NCBI GenBank assembly: GCA_040389045.1
Contig: JAZKAT010000023.1
Coordinates: 110,380 to 174,379, forward strand
Origin: UBA5158 sp040389045
Lineage (GTDB): Bacteria > Pseudomonadota > Gammaproteobacteria > DSM-16500
Length of the DNA: 64,000 bases
Reading direction: 5' to 3'
Numbering within the stretch: the first letter of the stretch is position 1; every line of letters begins with the position of its first letter. The position numbers were made by a program, and so were the translations under genes. Shown here one piece after another: positions 1 to 9,532 of the stretch. The notes under the pieces are model-generated. The model saw only the letters and a list, made by a program, of their open reading frames with translations, ran no database searches and was not told the origin of the DNA.

Positions 1-1123
1 CAGACAGATTGTTGAAGTTGCCAATAGCGCGCTCTATGTTTTTGACCAGTTTAAATCCGCCAAAAAAGCCGCTACGCATTTAAAAGAAATTACCATTAGC
101 TGTGCCGGTGATAAAACCGAGTTAGCCGAGTGTCAACGCGCCCTGGCTCAGGGACGCGCGATTGCGGAAAGTGTCAGTTTCGCAAAAAACCTGGAAAATC
201 TGCCCAGCAATATCTGTACGCCTACTTTCCTGGCCGAACAAGCCAAGGAATTTGCCAGCCAGCATAAAAATATTACCATCAAAATCCTGGAAGAAGCCGA
301 GATGAAAAAACTTGGCATGGGCGCATTTATGGCGGTCACCAGCGGCAGCGCGCAACCCGGCAAAATGGTTTGTCTGGAATACACCGGCACTGATAAAAAA
401 TCCGCTCCTATAGGTTTGGTAGGCAAAGGCATTACTTTCGACAGTGGTGGCATTTCATTAAAACCACCTGAAGCCATGATTTCCATGAAATATGACATGT
501 GTGGCGCTGCGACTGTATTGGGCGTTTTCAAAGCCGCGACTTTATTAAAATTGCCGATTAATCTGGTGGGTATCATGGCTATCGCGGAAAACCTGCCTAG
601 CGGCACCGCTTGCAAACCAGACGATATCGTCACTACCCTGTCCGGCATCACCGTTGAAATTTTAAATACTGACGCGGAAGGCCGACTGGTATTAAGCGAT
701 GCCTTAACCTATTGTGAACGCTACAAACCAAAAATTGTCATCGACATTGCCACCCTCACCGGCGCGGCAGTGATTGCCTTGGGCCATCATGCGTCTGCCC
801 TGCTCACTAATGATGATGAACTGGCCCAGGATTTATTGACGGCGGGGCTGGAAAGTTATGACCGCGCCTGGCGGTTACCATTGTGGTCGGATTACCAGGA
901 GCAAATTAAAAGTCCTTTTGCTGATATCGCCAATACAGGGGGGCGCACTGCTGGTACAATTACCGCGGCCTGCTTTTTATCACGATTTACCAAAAAATTC
1001 CGCTGGGCACATCTTGATGTGGCGGGCACAGCAGCGATGATGATGGGCGGCGCGGACCGTTATGCCACGGGCAGACCCATCCCGATGTTAACGCAATTTT
1101 TAATAAACCAATGTAACGACTGA
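1..1123 (+). CDS. pepA: leucyl aminopeptidase PepA, 5'-truncated by the window edge
   Basis: M17-family cytosolic aminopeptidase, which removes N-terminal residues from peptides using two metal ions. The reading frame is open from base 2, so only about 373 C-terminal residues of a roughly 500-residue protein are present. The family signature NTDAEGRL is encoded at 665-688. The upstream metal-binding stretch around VGKGITFDSGG is at about 420-452. A single base separates the stop from the holC start, and pepA-holC-valS is the conserved gammaproteobacterial order. In E. coli PepA also binds DNA, but nothing here tests that. The start codon and promoter lie outside the window. Confidence 0.97.
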   Translation, partial: RQIVEVANSALYVFDQFKSAKKAATHLKEITISCAGDKTELAECQRALAQGRAIAESVSFAKNLENLPSNICTPTFLAEQAKEFASQHKNITIKILEEAEMKKLGMGAFMAVTSGSAQPGKMVCLEYTGTDKKSAPIGLVGKGITFDSGGISLKPPEAMISMKYDMCGAATVLGVFKAATLLKLPINLVGIMAIAENLPSGTACKPDDIVTTLSGITVEILNTDAEGRLVLSDALTYCERYKPKIVIDIATLTGAAVIALGHHASALLTNDDELAQDLLTAGLESYDRAWRLPLWSDYQEQIKSPFADIANTGGRTAGTITAACFLSRFTKKFRWAHLDVAGTAAMMMGGADRYATGRPIPMLTQFLINQCND

Positions 1124-1124
1124 C

Positions 1125-1562
1125 ATGCCTAGAATTGATTTTTACATACTCGAAGAAACTTCCCTGCAGGCCCGCCTCGCGCTGGCTTGCAAACTTATAG
1201 AGAAAGCCCATAAAAACCGTCATCGAGTTTTTATTAATACCAGTACGGCGCAGCAAGCCAATCAATTGGATGAATTATTGTGGACTTATCGTGATGACAG
1301 TTTTCTACCGCATAATTTATATGGCGAAGGCCCTGAACCGGCACCGCCTATACAAATTGGTTGTCAGGTTACACCCACTAAGCATCGCGATATTTTATTG
1401 AATTTAAGCGATGAGGTACCAGTTTTTTTCACGCAATTCTCGCGCATACTGGAAATTGTCAGCAATGAACCTGCTGTGCAAACCAGCAGCCGCGAACATT
1501 ATCGTCACTACCGCGCTTGCGGCCATGAAATCAATACTCATAAATTGTCAACTATCGAATAG
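1125..1562 (+). CDS. holC: DNA polymerase III chi subunit HolC
   Basis: Accessory subunit of the replicative clamp-loader complex, which links the gamma complex to single-stranded-DNA-binding protein. At 145 residues the length is typical. The N-terminus (PRIDFYIL), the central ELLWTYRDDSFLPH region and the late hydrophobic strand (VPVFF) match the family. It starts one base after the pepA stop and ends 11 bases before valS, so the three genes are probably one transcript. Its partner HolD (psi) is not in the window. Identification rests on sequence pattern plus the pepA-holC-valS context. Confidence 0.93.
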   Translation: MPRIDFYILEETSLQARLALACKLIEKAHKNRHRVFINTSTAQQANQLDELLWTYRDDSFLPHNLYGEGPEPAPPIQIGCQVTPTKHRDILLNLSDEVPVFFTQFSRILEIVSNEPAVQTSSREHYRHYRACGHEINTHKLSTIE

Positions 1563-1573
1563 AAAAGAGCCCT

Positions 1574-4339
1574 ATGGAAAAAGTATATAACCCCCAAGCT
1601 ATTGAACAGCATTGGTATAACATCTGGGAACAAAAAAATTATTTCGCACCTGGCGGTGCGGGCAAACCTTATTGCATCATGATTCCTCCACCCAATGTGA
1701 CTGGCGTGTTACACATGGGCCATGGTTTTAACGCTACGTTAACGGATATTTTAATTCGTTATCATCGCATGCGTGGTGACAATACTTTATGGCAACCCGG
1801 AACAGATCATGCTGGTATCGCCACACAAATGGTAGTGGAAAGACAATTGTCGGCCGTTGGACAAAGCAGGCATGACTTAGGACGCGAATTATTTATTGAA
1901 AAAGTCTGGGAATGGAAAAACACTTCCGGCGGCACTATCACCCAGCAATTTCGTCAACTCGGTGCTTCCATGGATTGGCCGCGCGAACGCTTTACGATGG
2001 ATGAGACGCTATCACGCGCCGTGCGCGAAGCATTTATCCGACTTTATGATGATAATTTAATTTATCGTGGCACCCGCTTAGTGAATTGGGACCCGGTGCT
2101 GCATACCGCTATTTCTGATCTGGAAGTTAATAACTTCGAAGAAGAAGGTAAGTTGTGGCATATTCGTTATCCACTGGCTTCCGGGAAAGGCCATATCACG
2201 GTCGCAACTACGCGTCCGGAAACATTGCTGGGCGATGTTGCCGTCGCCGTCAATCCAGAAGATGAACGTTACCAGCATTTGGTGGGCCAGCAAGTACAAT
2301 TGCCGTTAACCGGTAAAACCATTCCTATCATCGCTGATGAATATGTAGAAAAAGATTTTGGCAGCGGTTGCGTGAAAATCACGCCTGCGCATGATTTTAA
2401 TGACTATGCGGTAGGCATGCGCCATCAACTGGAACCCATTAATATTTTCACCAAAGATGCGCATATCAATGAAAATGCACCGGCAGCGTATCGCGGCATG
2501 GACCGGTATGTAGCACGCAAACAAATTTTAAAAGATTTAACCGCCTTAGACTTGATTGAAAAAATCGACAAGCACATGACGAAAATTCCGCGTGGTGATC
2601 GTTCCGGCGCGGTGGTCGAGCCATTTCTAACTGAGCAATGGTATATGAAAATGCAACCGCTGGCAGAACCTGCTCTTGCCGCGGTGGCACAAGGTAAAGT
2701 GAAATTCATTCCGGAAAATTATACTAAAGACTACTTTCGCTGGTTAAACAATATTGAAGATTGGTGCATCAGCCGGCAATTATGGTGGGGGCACCGCATC
2801 CCAGTCTGGTACGATGAAGCGGATAAAATGTATGTAGGCCATGACGAACAAGATGTGCGCGTACGGAATAATCTTGGCGCAACAATTAAGTTACGTCAGG
2901 ATGAAGATGTGCTGGATACCTGGTTTTCCTCGGCATTATGGCCTTTTTCCACCTTGGGCTGGCCAGATACCAGCACGGATTTAGCAACCTTCTACCCTAC
3001 CAGTGTGCTCGTCACAGGCTTTGATATCATTTTCTTCTGGGTGGCCCGCATGGTCATGCTGGGCTTGAAATTTATGGACGAAGTGCCGTTCAAAGAAGTT
3101 TTTATTACTGGCCTGGTGCGCGATTCTGAAGGCCAGAAGATGTCGAAGTCCAAGGGCAATGTTTTAGATCCGCTGGATTTGATTCACGGCATTAGCCTCA
3201 CCGATTTAATTAATAAACGTACCTATGGCTTGATGCAGCCCGAGATGGCGCAGAAAATTGAAAAAATGACGCGTAAACATTTTCCGGATGGGATTGCTTC
3301 CTACGGTACTGATGCGTTACGTTTTACTTTTTGTTCATTCGCATCACATGGCCGTGAAATTCGTTTTGATTTGGGGCGACTGGAAGGTTATCGAAATTTT
3401 TGCAATAAACTATGGAACGCGGCGCGGTATGTGATGATGAATACCGAAGGCCAGGATACCGGTCTAACTAATAAAGCAATGGAGTTATCACTGCCGGATC
3501 GCTGGATTATTTCTCGTTTACAAAAAACCATTACCGTGGTGGACGATGCCATTGCCAGTTATCGTTTCGACTTACTGGCACAAGCTATTTACGAATTTAC
3601 CTGGAATGCGTTTTGCGATTGGTATCTGGAATTATCCAAACCTATTTTAACGTCAGCTGACAGTTCGCCGGAAGCACTGCGTGGCACGCGTCATACGTTG
3701 GTGATGGTGCTGGAAAGTTTGTTGCGATTATTGCATCCGCTCATGCCTTTTATCACGGAAGAAATCTGGCAAAAGATCGCGCCGCTGGCGGGACGACAAG
3801 GCGACAGCATTATGTTGCAAGCTTATCCTATCGCCGACCCGACATTGGAAAATGCGGAAGTTGATGCGGAATTAACCTGGGTACAAAACGTGATAATCGC
3901 GGTACGCACTATTCGCAGTGAAATGAATATCGCGCCGGGCAAGGCATTGCCGATTTTATTTAACAAAGGCACGGCACTCGATAAAACACGTTTTGAAAAA
4001 AATCAGCATTTGATTATGACGCTGGCCAAGTTTGCCAGTGTACAGTGGTTGACAGCGCAAGATAGTATTCCGGAATCTGCCACCGCGTTAGTTGGGGATT
4101 TGGAAATTTTGATTCCTATGGCGGGGTTGATTGATAAAAATGAAGAGTCAGCACGACTGTCGCGTGAAATCGCCAAATTGATGAAAGATGGTGAACGTAT
4201 GGAAATGAAATTACAAAATCCCAGCTTTGTGGATAAAGCGCCGGTGGATGTAGTGGAGAAGGAAAGGGAACGGCTGGGTGAGTTGAAGGTTACGTTGGAG
4301 AAGTTGCAGCAGCAGTTGGAAAAGATTGGGGCTATGTGA
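1574..4339 (+). CDS. valS: valyl-tRNA synthetase
   Basis: Class Ia aminoacyl-tRNA synthetase that charges tRNA-Val in the cytoplasm. The protein has 921 residues. The ATP-binding HIGH-type motif appears as HMGH at residues 47-50 and KMSKS at 522-526, with a long editing (CP1) insertion between them. The last 70 or so residues are a charged coiled coil, as expected for the ValRS tRNA-binding arm. A GA-rich stretch (aaaagag) just before the start can serve as ribosome binding site. It is the last gene of the pepA-holC-valS group and converges on the unknown gene ending at 4364, with only 24 bases between and no clear terminator. Confidence 0.98.
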   Translation: MEKVYNPQAIEQHWYNIWEQKNYFAPGGAGKPYCIMIPPPNVTGVLHMGHGFNATLTDILIRYHRMRGDNTLWQPGTDHAGIATQMVVERQLSAVGQSRHDLGRELFIEKVWEWKNTSGGTITQQFRQLGASMDWPRERFTMDETLSRAVREAFIRLYDDNLIYRGTRLVNWDPVLHTAISDLEVNNFEEEGKLWHIRYPLASGKGHITVATTRPETLLGDVAVAVNPEDERYQHLVGQQVQLPLTGKTIPIIADEYVEKDFGSGCVKITPAHDFNDYAVGMRHQLEPINIFTKDAHINENAPAAYRGMDRYVARKQILKDLTALDLIEKIDKHMTKIPRGDRSGAVVEPFLTEQWYMKMQPLAEPALAAVAQGKVKFIPENYTKDYFRWLNNIEDWCISRQLWWGHRIPVWYDEADKMYVGHDEQDVRVRNNLGATIKLRQDEDVLDTWFSSALWPFSTLGWPDTSTDLATFYPTSVLVTGFDIIFFWVARMVMLGLKFMDEVPFKEVFITGLVRDSEGQKMSKSKGNVLDPLDLIHGISLTDLINKRTYGLMQPEMAQKIEKMTRKHFPDGIASYGTDALRFTFCSFASHGREIRFDLGRLEGYRNFCNKLWNAARYVMMNTEGQDTGLTNKAMELSLPDRWIISRLQKTITVVDDAIASYRFDLLAQAIYEFTWNAFCDWYLELSKPILTSADSSPEALRGTRHTLVMVLESLLRLLHPLMPFITEEIWQKIAPLAGRQGDSIMLQAYPIADPTLENAEVDAELTWVQNVIIAVRTIRSEMNIAPGKALPILFNKGTALDKTRFEKNQHLIMTLAKFASVQWLTAQDSIPESATALVGDLEILIPMAGLIDKNEESARLSREIAKLMKDGERMEMKLQNPSFVDKAPVDVVEKERERLGELKVTLEKLQQQLEKIGAM

Positions 4340-4363
4340 GGAAGTTTTTTAATAGCTTGAGAC

Positions 4364-7345
4364 TTAAACGATATTCATCCGGCTCACGACCGAAGTAATG
4401 CCGTTGACAACCTGGTCCAGAATAGTAGGTACGATTTCGGGTTTTGCGCCTCTTATCATTACTTCATATTGAGTGGCTGTTTTAAATTTCGGTTCACAAG
4501 TTTTTTTCATGAAGTCTTGAAGTTGCATTTTTATTAAAGACAACCCATGGATACTATAAATACCGCATAAGTTTTCCGTCTTTTTATCCCCACCCTGTGC
4601 TAAATCATTTATTGCGCGCATAATTTTATAAAATTCGGTGATTTCATTAAACCGCCAAAATCCATAGCCCGGCGTAGTCTTGTTAAACGCGGATACTATC
4701 GCCATGATTTTTAAATCAGGATCGGCGTTTTGATCAAGCTCGTTCGTAGCCTTCATCATTGCCACGCCGCGTGTTGCAAACCGGTAATCCACTCCCTCTA
4801 CCGAGTATTTCACCCCCCCAAAAAATGGACTGATACAATGTTGCCAAAGTGATTTATCCTCTAGAATAAATTTTATCATGCCGTAAATTTCTTCCAGCGA
4901 CTCTCTCGATCCTTCTAACAGGGTAAATAACGGTCTGGAAGCTTTCTCTATCACTTCCGCAGTTTTGACTAACCTGCTTATTTGAAGTTCTGCTTGTTCA
5001 CGCAAGACAGCAGCATCATAATCACAATTAACTAATTCGACAAATCCACAACTTTTTAAATTATCACAAACCTCTTTAATTTTAACAAATTCTACTTTTA
5101 TAGCGTCGAAGCTTGTTCGAATGATGGAATCTTCACTGGCCAGGGAATAGTTCCAACCCACACTATTGGGAAAGCGAGGAAAAAAATTCTTTCTGAGAAG
5201 ATAGCGCTCTCGGGTAGCTAATGCTAATTTTGCTAATGGTAACACCTTTTTTACTGTCGTCTTCACAAACTCAAGCATTTCATGATAAAACTTTTCCAGC
5301 TCCACCATTTTCCGGCCACTATCTTTAGCTGAAGTCAAACTCGAATTTACCGCAGCTGAATTTTCTGTTGTCGCAGTTATTTCCTGATCAAAAGCAGTCA
5401 TTTTTTTTGAGATATTGGCCAAGCAGATTTTAACTTCTTCCAGAGTTTTCGTATGGTAATTATCTATTAATTCTACCCATAAATTATCAAGTTCTTTTGG
5501 TTGATTATCTAATTGGGTAGCGCGTAGATTAAAATTATTAAAAGAAGTTTCGAGCTCCGATACAACAGATTTAACACCATTTAATAGCTGTGAAGAAGTG
5601 CTCATCGCAGCTTTATATAATGTCATTTTTTTATTAATTGAAGTTTGACGAGTAGCAAGAAGAGTTAATTTTTCTTGACGAGTTTTAAGATAGCTTGAAT
5701 AAACTTCTTTAGCCTTTTTAATCAATTCTAATTTTTTGTCTATAGAAATAATCACGCTTTTAATATTATTTTTCCCTGATGGCGCAGATAATGGTATAAC
5801 AAAGTTGGGGGCCAACGCTTTATTAGCAAAGGTAGGAAAACACCTTAATTCATTAATAAAAGCCAAATCTAAGCCCTTTTTCATGGCTTTTTCAATTTTA
5901 TTAACCAGACGATATAATGCTTTGGGTTCTACATTTACTTGTTGATATTCCGAATTTTCCAACCAGGCAACAACAATCGTAACCAACATTTTGTGCAAAT
6001 AATCATAAATTAACTGCGCGCGTAAATCATCCTCAGGATTAAACTTGTTGTTCTTTAACTTGAGCAACTCCAGGATTTTAGCTTTAACATTTCCTGAACT
6101 TTCTAATGTCTGTGAATAAGCAAATAAAGTAATTTTTTTAATAAAAAAATTAAAATATTTATACTTTTTAAAATTATCGAGATATTGAATTTCTTTAATT
6201 AGATAATGGTGAAAATAGGCCGCTAAGCTACTAATAACTTCCTGGCTAAATGGCGGAGCTATAGTTTCATCGGAAAATTTTATTGGATAGTCATTGTCTT
6301 CTTCACACAGGTTCGTGAATAAATAATCATTGTAATCTTTACTGACAAAATTCACCGCTAAAGGCAGGCCATATAACTTAATATCACTTAGCTTAGCCCA
6401 TAATAATCCATCTAACAATTTTATTAATATTGGTTTTATATATTCAAGAACGGAATTCAGTGTAGCGGCATAAGCGTTTTCTGCAGCCAGTAAGACAGCT
6501 TTGTTAACTGAAGTTTGAAATGACTCTTCTGACTCTTGGGCACTCGATATTATACTAAAGAAAGAATCCAGAATGGAATGCTCTTTTACCTCTGCTGGAA
6601 CTGTTAAAATGGCCTCGATAAGATAATTAATATTCGTAGTATATATTTTATTAATAATAACTGGGTTGTTTTGAATGAGCATAATAGCGTTTTTCAATCT
6701 ATTATCACTTTTTAATGCGATATCTTTTGCCGAACGCTCACTAATTTTTTTAATCATATTATCAAGTATTCTCTTTGCCATTACCTTCGTGCCAATTTTT
6801 TCCAGCATTTCTTGTTTAAATTCGGGTTGACTGATCCAATAGTGAGTGATTGCCGGCACGACAATTTCATTAATATAAGATTTGATAAACAATATTTGCT
6901 TTATTTCGGGTGTTGCTTGTGGATGATTTATATTAGCTAAAAAAAGTCTGGTAATTGCTCCATCAAGATCACCATTTTCATCAATCAATTCTGCACAAGT
7001 TATATTGATCACTTCGAAAATAAATTGTAGGAAAGTCAGATTATTTGCTAAATATTCCTCAAGGTTCATGACAGAACCTTGCCTGCCTTCGGCTAAATTA
7101 TTTATTGACGAAATAATATAGGTATCTTGATAAAGAAATACATGTAAATGCTGCACGAGACTTTCTACCAAGGCAGGATTAACAGGTGGGGAATGTTCAA
7201 GTACAGGAGGAAATCCTTTCAACAACTGAGTAATGGCTTTGGGACCTTGACGATTACTATCTTCGATAATGGCACGGAGACCATTTAGCACCTGGGGATG
7301 ATTACTTCTTATATATGTTAGGTAGTCAGTAAAATAACGCGGCAT
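4364..7345 (-). CDS. large helical protein of unknown function, effector candidate
   Basis: I do not recognise a family. With the start chosen here it has 993 residues. It is almost wholly alpha-helical in character, rich in Lys, Glu, Asn and Leu, with coiled-coil-like stretches in its second half, no signal peptide and no clear membrane segment. An upstream TTG would add 14 residues, but that TTG falls inside the -10 of a good promoter (7384-7412). The ATG at 7345 has a GA-rich ribosome binding site and fits a 5' leader of about 30 bases. The gene is more AT-rich than the flanking housekeeping genes. Size, orphan status and composition resemble Dot/Icm effectors of Legionellales, but that is inference only. 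Confidence 0.75.
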   Translation of the reverse strand: MPRYFTDYLTYIRSNHPQVLNGLRAIIEDSNRQGPKAITQLLKGFPPVLEHSPPVNPALVESLVQHLHVFLYQDTYIISSINNLAEGRQGSVMNLEEYLANNLTFLQFIFEVINITCAELIDENGDLDGAITRLFLANINHPQATPEIKQILFIKSYINEIVVPAITHYWISQPEFKQEMLEKIGTKVMAKRILDNMIKKISERSAKDIALKSDNRLKNAIMLIQNNPVIINKIYTTNINYLIEAILTVPAEVKEHSILDSFFSIISSAQESEESFQTSVNKAVLLAAENAYAATLNSVLEYIKPILIKLLDGLLWAKLSDIKLYGLPLAVNFVSKDYNDYLFTNLCEEDNDYPIKFSDETIAPPFSQEVISSLAAYFHHYLIKEIQYLDNFKKYKYFNFFIKKITLFAYSQTLESSGNVKAKILELLKLKNNKFNPEDDLRAQLIYDYLHKMLVTIVVAWLENSEYQQVNVEPKALYRLVNKIEKAMKKGLDLAFINELRCFPTFANKALAPNFVIPLSAPSGKNNIKSVIISIDKKLELIKKAKEVYSSYLKTRQEKLTLLATRQTSINKKMTLYKAAMSTSSQLLNGVKSVVSELETSFNNFNLRATQLDNQPKELDNLWVELIDNYHTKTLEEVKICLANISKKMTAFDQEITATTENSAAVNSSLTSAKDSGRKMVELEKFYHEMLEFVKTTVKKVLPLAKLALATRERYLLRKNFFPRFPNSVGWNYSLASEDSIIRTSFDAIKVEFVKIKEVCDNLKSCGFVELVNCDYDAAVLREQAELQISRLVKTAEVIEKASRPLFTLLEGSRESLEEIYGMIKFILEDKSLWQHCISPFFGGVKYSVEGVDYRFATRGVAMMKATNELDQNADPDLKIMAIVSAFNKTTPGYGFWRFNEITEFYKIMRAINDLAQGGDKKTENLCGIYSIHGLSLIKMQLQDFMKKTCEPKFKTATQYEVMIRGAKPEIVPTILDQVVNGITSVVSRMNIV

Positions 7346-7383
7346 ACTCTTCGTTCCGATCAATTTTGAATTATAATGATTAA

Positions 7384-7412
7384 ACAATATTCAGTTATCA
7401 TGCAAATGTCAA
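7384..7412 (-). promoter_or_regulatory. sigma70-type promoter of the 993-residue orphan gene
   Basis: On the minus strand a perfect -35 TTGACA (7407-7412) is followed after exactly 17 bases by TATTGT (7384-7389, 4 of 6 to consensus). Transcription should begin near 7377. This rules out the TTG codon at 7387 as start and supports the ATG at 7345. Confidence 0.6.
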
Positions 7413-7523
7413 TAAAAGATTGAATTTTAAAGTGTTAACTTAAAACTTATTTTATACAGCTTAGTCTTTGAAATATTGACAATTTTCACTGCTACCGATC
7501 TTAAATTATTCACTTATATCCTG

Positions 7524-7559
7524 TTACCAGCCATCTATATGCCGCCAATAGTCTATAAT
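7524..7559 (+). promoter_or_regulatory. TATAAT box with an upstream TTACCA box, before the 338-residue orphan gene
   Basis: A perfect TATAAT lies at 7554-7559, 30 bases before the ATG at 7590. No TTGACA-like element sits 16-18 bases upstream, but TTACCA is found at 7524, with 24 bases between. The same wide spacing recurs before other orphan genes (see findings). The box implies that the ATG at 7590, not the TTG at 7476, is the start. Confidence 0.45.
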
Positions 7560-7589
7560 ATGAGCATATATCCACAAGCCGAGGTACCT

Positions 7590-8606
7590 ATGTCAGACAA
7601 TTTTAACCCGGAAGAATTAGCTGACGTTTATATGGCTGCAGTAATCGATTTTCTTGACGGAAAAGAGAATATCAATGAAGCGATAATGATGCGCGGTATC
7701 ATTATTGAAGACCCTTTGACGAAAGGGAAAAGTGGTAATAATGCTACTTTGGATTCTATCGAAAGTCATTTTGACGATGCCGGGAATAGAAAAGCACAAG
7801 TCGCTACATTTACTTATCATGAACCCGATCGCCGAGATAGAGAAAAAGTCCGTTTCCTCAGTGAAGAACTGAGTGACAGAGAAAAAATCGCTTTGGCAGC
7901 GGTATATTTTACTGCGGGCGTGATCGCAAAAAAAGGTTATGAACATAATGCCGATGCAACTAAATGTCTTGATGCCATTCAGGTTTATGTCGCGAATGAA
8001 ATGCGCGGCACCAAACTTTTTGCGGAACCTATGGGCTATAAAATTAGTGATGAATTTGCTGATAAATTAAACCTTTTAAAAGAACGCGCGCCTAAAGTTG
8101 CCCAAGCCGCGCAAGTCAATGCCACTTTTAAAGATGTATTACAAGCGCAGTTTTATAATATCAGTTTACAAAAGAAAGCTATTCTCAAACACGCTGGCGC
8201 CGATAAACCTTCTGATCTGAAAGGTAATGATGCGGAGAAATTTAGAATTTTAAGCGTGATCACAGCAGCGATTGATAAGTTTGGACAAGATTATGATATT
8301 AACAAAGTAGTGACAGCAGTAGCCGATGCGGCAAACCAAGATGCCAATCGTAAAAAAGGCGCAATCGGTACTCATCATACTAGTGAATTAATCCAGAAAA
8401 TTTCACAGTTAGTTATCAAGGAAGTACAAGATCGCAAAATCACTCGCGAAAAAGATGCGCCTTCACCCACAGTCGTATCACCTAGAGGCTCCATTTCCAA
8501 ATCGGGATCACAATCCATGTTTAAAACCAAAGCGCACCATAGTACGAATGCTTCGGTTAGTTTGAATAACCTTTCGGAGCCACCTTCGCCGAAAAGTAGA
8601 AAGTAA
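7590..8606 (+). CDS. soluble protein of unknown function with a Ser/Pro-rich basic tail
   Basis: No family recognised. The 338-residue reading starts at the ATG at 7590, which has a GAGG ribosome binding site and lies just downstream of a TATAAT box. An upstream TTG would add 38 residues but precedes that promoter. The body (residues 1-290) is soluble and mostly helical. The last 50 or so residues are low-complexity and Ser/Pro/Lys-rich, with SPRGS and a terminal PPSPKSRK. Similar short S-P-R/K endings occur in the orphan proteins at 43160 and 62785. It is divergent from the 993-residue orphan and may belong to the same class of lineage-specific, possibly secreted proteins. Confidence 0.75.
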   Translation: MSDNFNPEELADVYMAAVIDFLDGKENINEAIMMRGIIIEDPLTKGKSGNNATLDSIESHFDDAGNRKAQVATFTYHEPDRRDREKVRFLSEELSDREKIALAAVYFTAGVIAKKGYEHNADATKCLDAIQVYVANEMRGTKLFAEPMGYKISDEFADKLNLLKERAPKVAQAAQVNATFKDVLQAQFYNISLQKKAILKHAGADKPSDLKGNDAEKFRILSVITAAIDKFGQDYDINKVVTAVADAANQDANRKKGAIGTHHTSELIQKISQLVIKEVQDRKITREKDAPSPTVVSPRGSISKSGSQSMFKTKAHHSTNASVSLNNLSEPPSPKSRK

Positions 8607-8629
8607 AGTCCCGGTCATGCTTGAGTCCC

Positions 8630-8656
8630 TGTCATCCCAGTCTGCACTGGCATCAC
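8630..8656. repeat. degenerate copy of the REP-like palindrome (family A)
   Basis: The stretch gtcatcccagtctgcactgg resembles the family A palindrome at 9500-9526 (core GCCAGC-CTGC-GCTGGC) with several mismatches. It lies between the convergent orphan genes ending at 8606 and 8676. Confidence 0.35.
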
Positions 8657-8675
8657 ACATTAGGAACACGCTTTC

Positions 8676-9446
8676 CTATTTTGAATCTTCCACATGATCG
8701 GCATGTTGCACTGAAATACTCAACTTCCCCGTCACCCTATCCGCAGGCAAATGTTGCAAACACGCCGCTAATTCGGTTTGCGAAAAATTTTCATTATAAT
8801 TTTTGACACTATCAATAAAAAAAGGTGTAAAGAGTTTTTCATGGCGTAACATTTCTTTAGAATAACCGTTCAATGCTTCCAATTGGCGGATATCGCAATC
8901 CTGCCGAATAGCATTTAATCCTAAATTCACCGTCACGATTTCCAGCCAAAAAGAATAAATCATGCAATAAATAATTTTTTTAACACCGGCCGGATGCGAC
9001 TCATGCTGGGCCAGTAAATTATGTAAGCCAAAAAAATTAATAATAGCCGGTTTTAACTGATTTTTGCTATCCAGCAAGGTTACACAGGCATTGATAATGA
9101 TATCCATATGGAATTTTTGAATATTACTCTGGGTAGCCGCATTCACGGTAATAATTTTGCTGGCTTCGTGCGTACTAATTTCAAAATTACCTTCCTTGAG
9201 CAAGGCCGTGTAATTTCGCATCCAGCGTTGGTATTTGCTGGTTAATACTGCGCAAAAAGTTCCACGCGCTTCTGGTTTGACTATTGAATATTCGAGGGGA
9301 AAATCACGAAAAATGGCGATGAGTTTACGCAGTTTGCCTTGTTCAGCTTCGGCTACAGTGTTGCGGCTTTCCAAAAACAGAGTTTTATTATGCTGCTCAG
9401 CGTAATATTTTAAATTTTCCAAATAGACTAAAAACTCAGTTTCCAT
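8676..9446 (-). CDS. protein of unknown function, 256 residues
   Basis: No family recognised. The start METEF at 9446 has AGGA six bases upstream; a methionine five codons earlier has no ribosome binding site. The protein is helical, with a hydrophobic segment around residues 160-180 (IIYCMIYSFWLEIVTVNLGL) that may be buried or a single membrane helix. There is no signal peptide. It occupies the place downstream of kdsA where many gammaproteobacteria carry eno. A family A repeat separates it from kdsA. Confidence 0.7.
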   Translation of the reverse strand: METEFLVYLENLKYYAEQHNKTLFLESRNTVAEAEQGKLRKLIAIFRDFPLEYSIVKPEARGTFCAVLTSKYQRWMRNYTALLKEGNFEISTHEASKIITVNAATQSNIQKFHMDIIINACVTLLDSKNQLKPAIINFFGLHNLLAQHESHPAGVKKIIYCMIYSFWLEIVTVNLGLNAIRQDCDIRQLEALNGYSKEMLRHEKLFTPFFIDSVKNYNENFSQTELAACLQHLPADRVTGKLSISVQHADHVEDSK

Positions 9447-9499
9447 AATGCATCCTTTCATTATCGAAAAAGTGAGGTGCGTCAGAAGGTTTTAACACT

Positions 9500-9526
9500 G
9501 GATGCCAGCCTGCGCTGGCATGACAG
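9500..9526. repeat. REP-like palindrome, family A
   Basis: Near-perfect palindrome (ggatgccagcc-tgc-gctggcatgac) between kdsA and the 256-residue orphan. Related copies are at 12638-12662 and, inverted, at 46373-46400. It may fold at the 3' end of the kdsA-side transcript. Confidence 0.8.
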
Positions 9527-9532
9527 ATTTGT

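Noticed and set aside
7476..7589. TTG start 38 codons upstream of the 338-residue orphan
   Set aside because: A perfect TATAAT and a GAGG site support the ATG at 7590; the longer N-terminus would be upstream of the transcription start.
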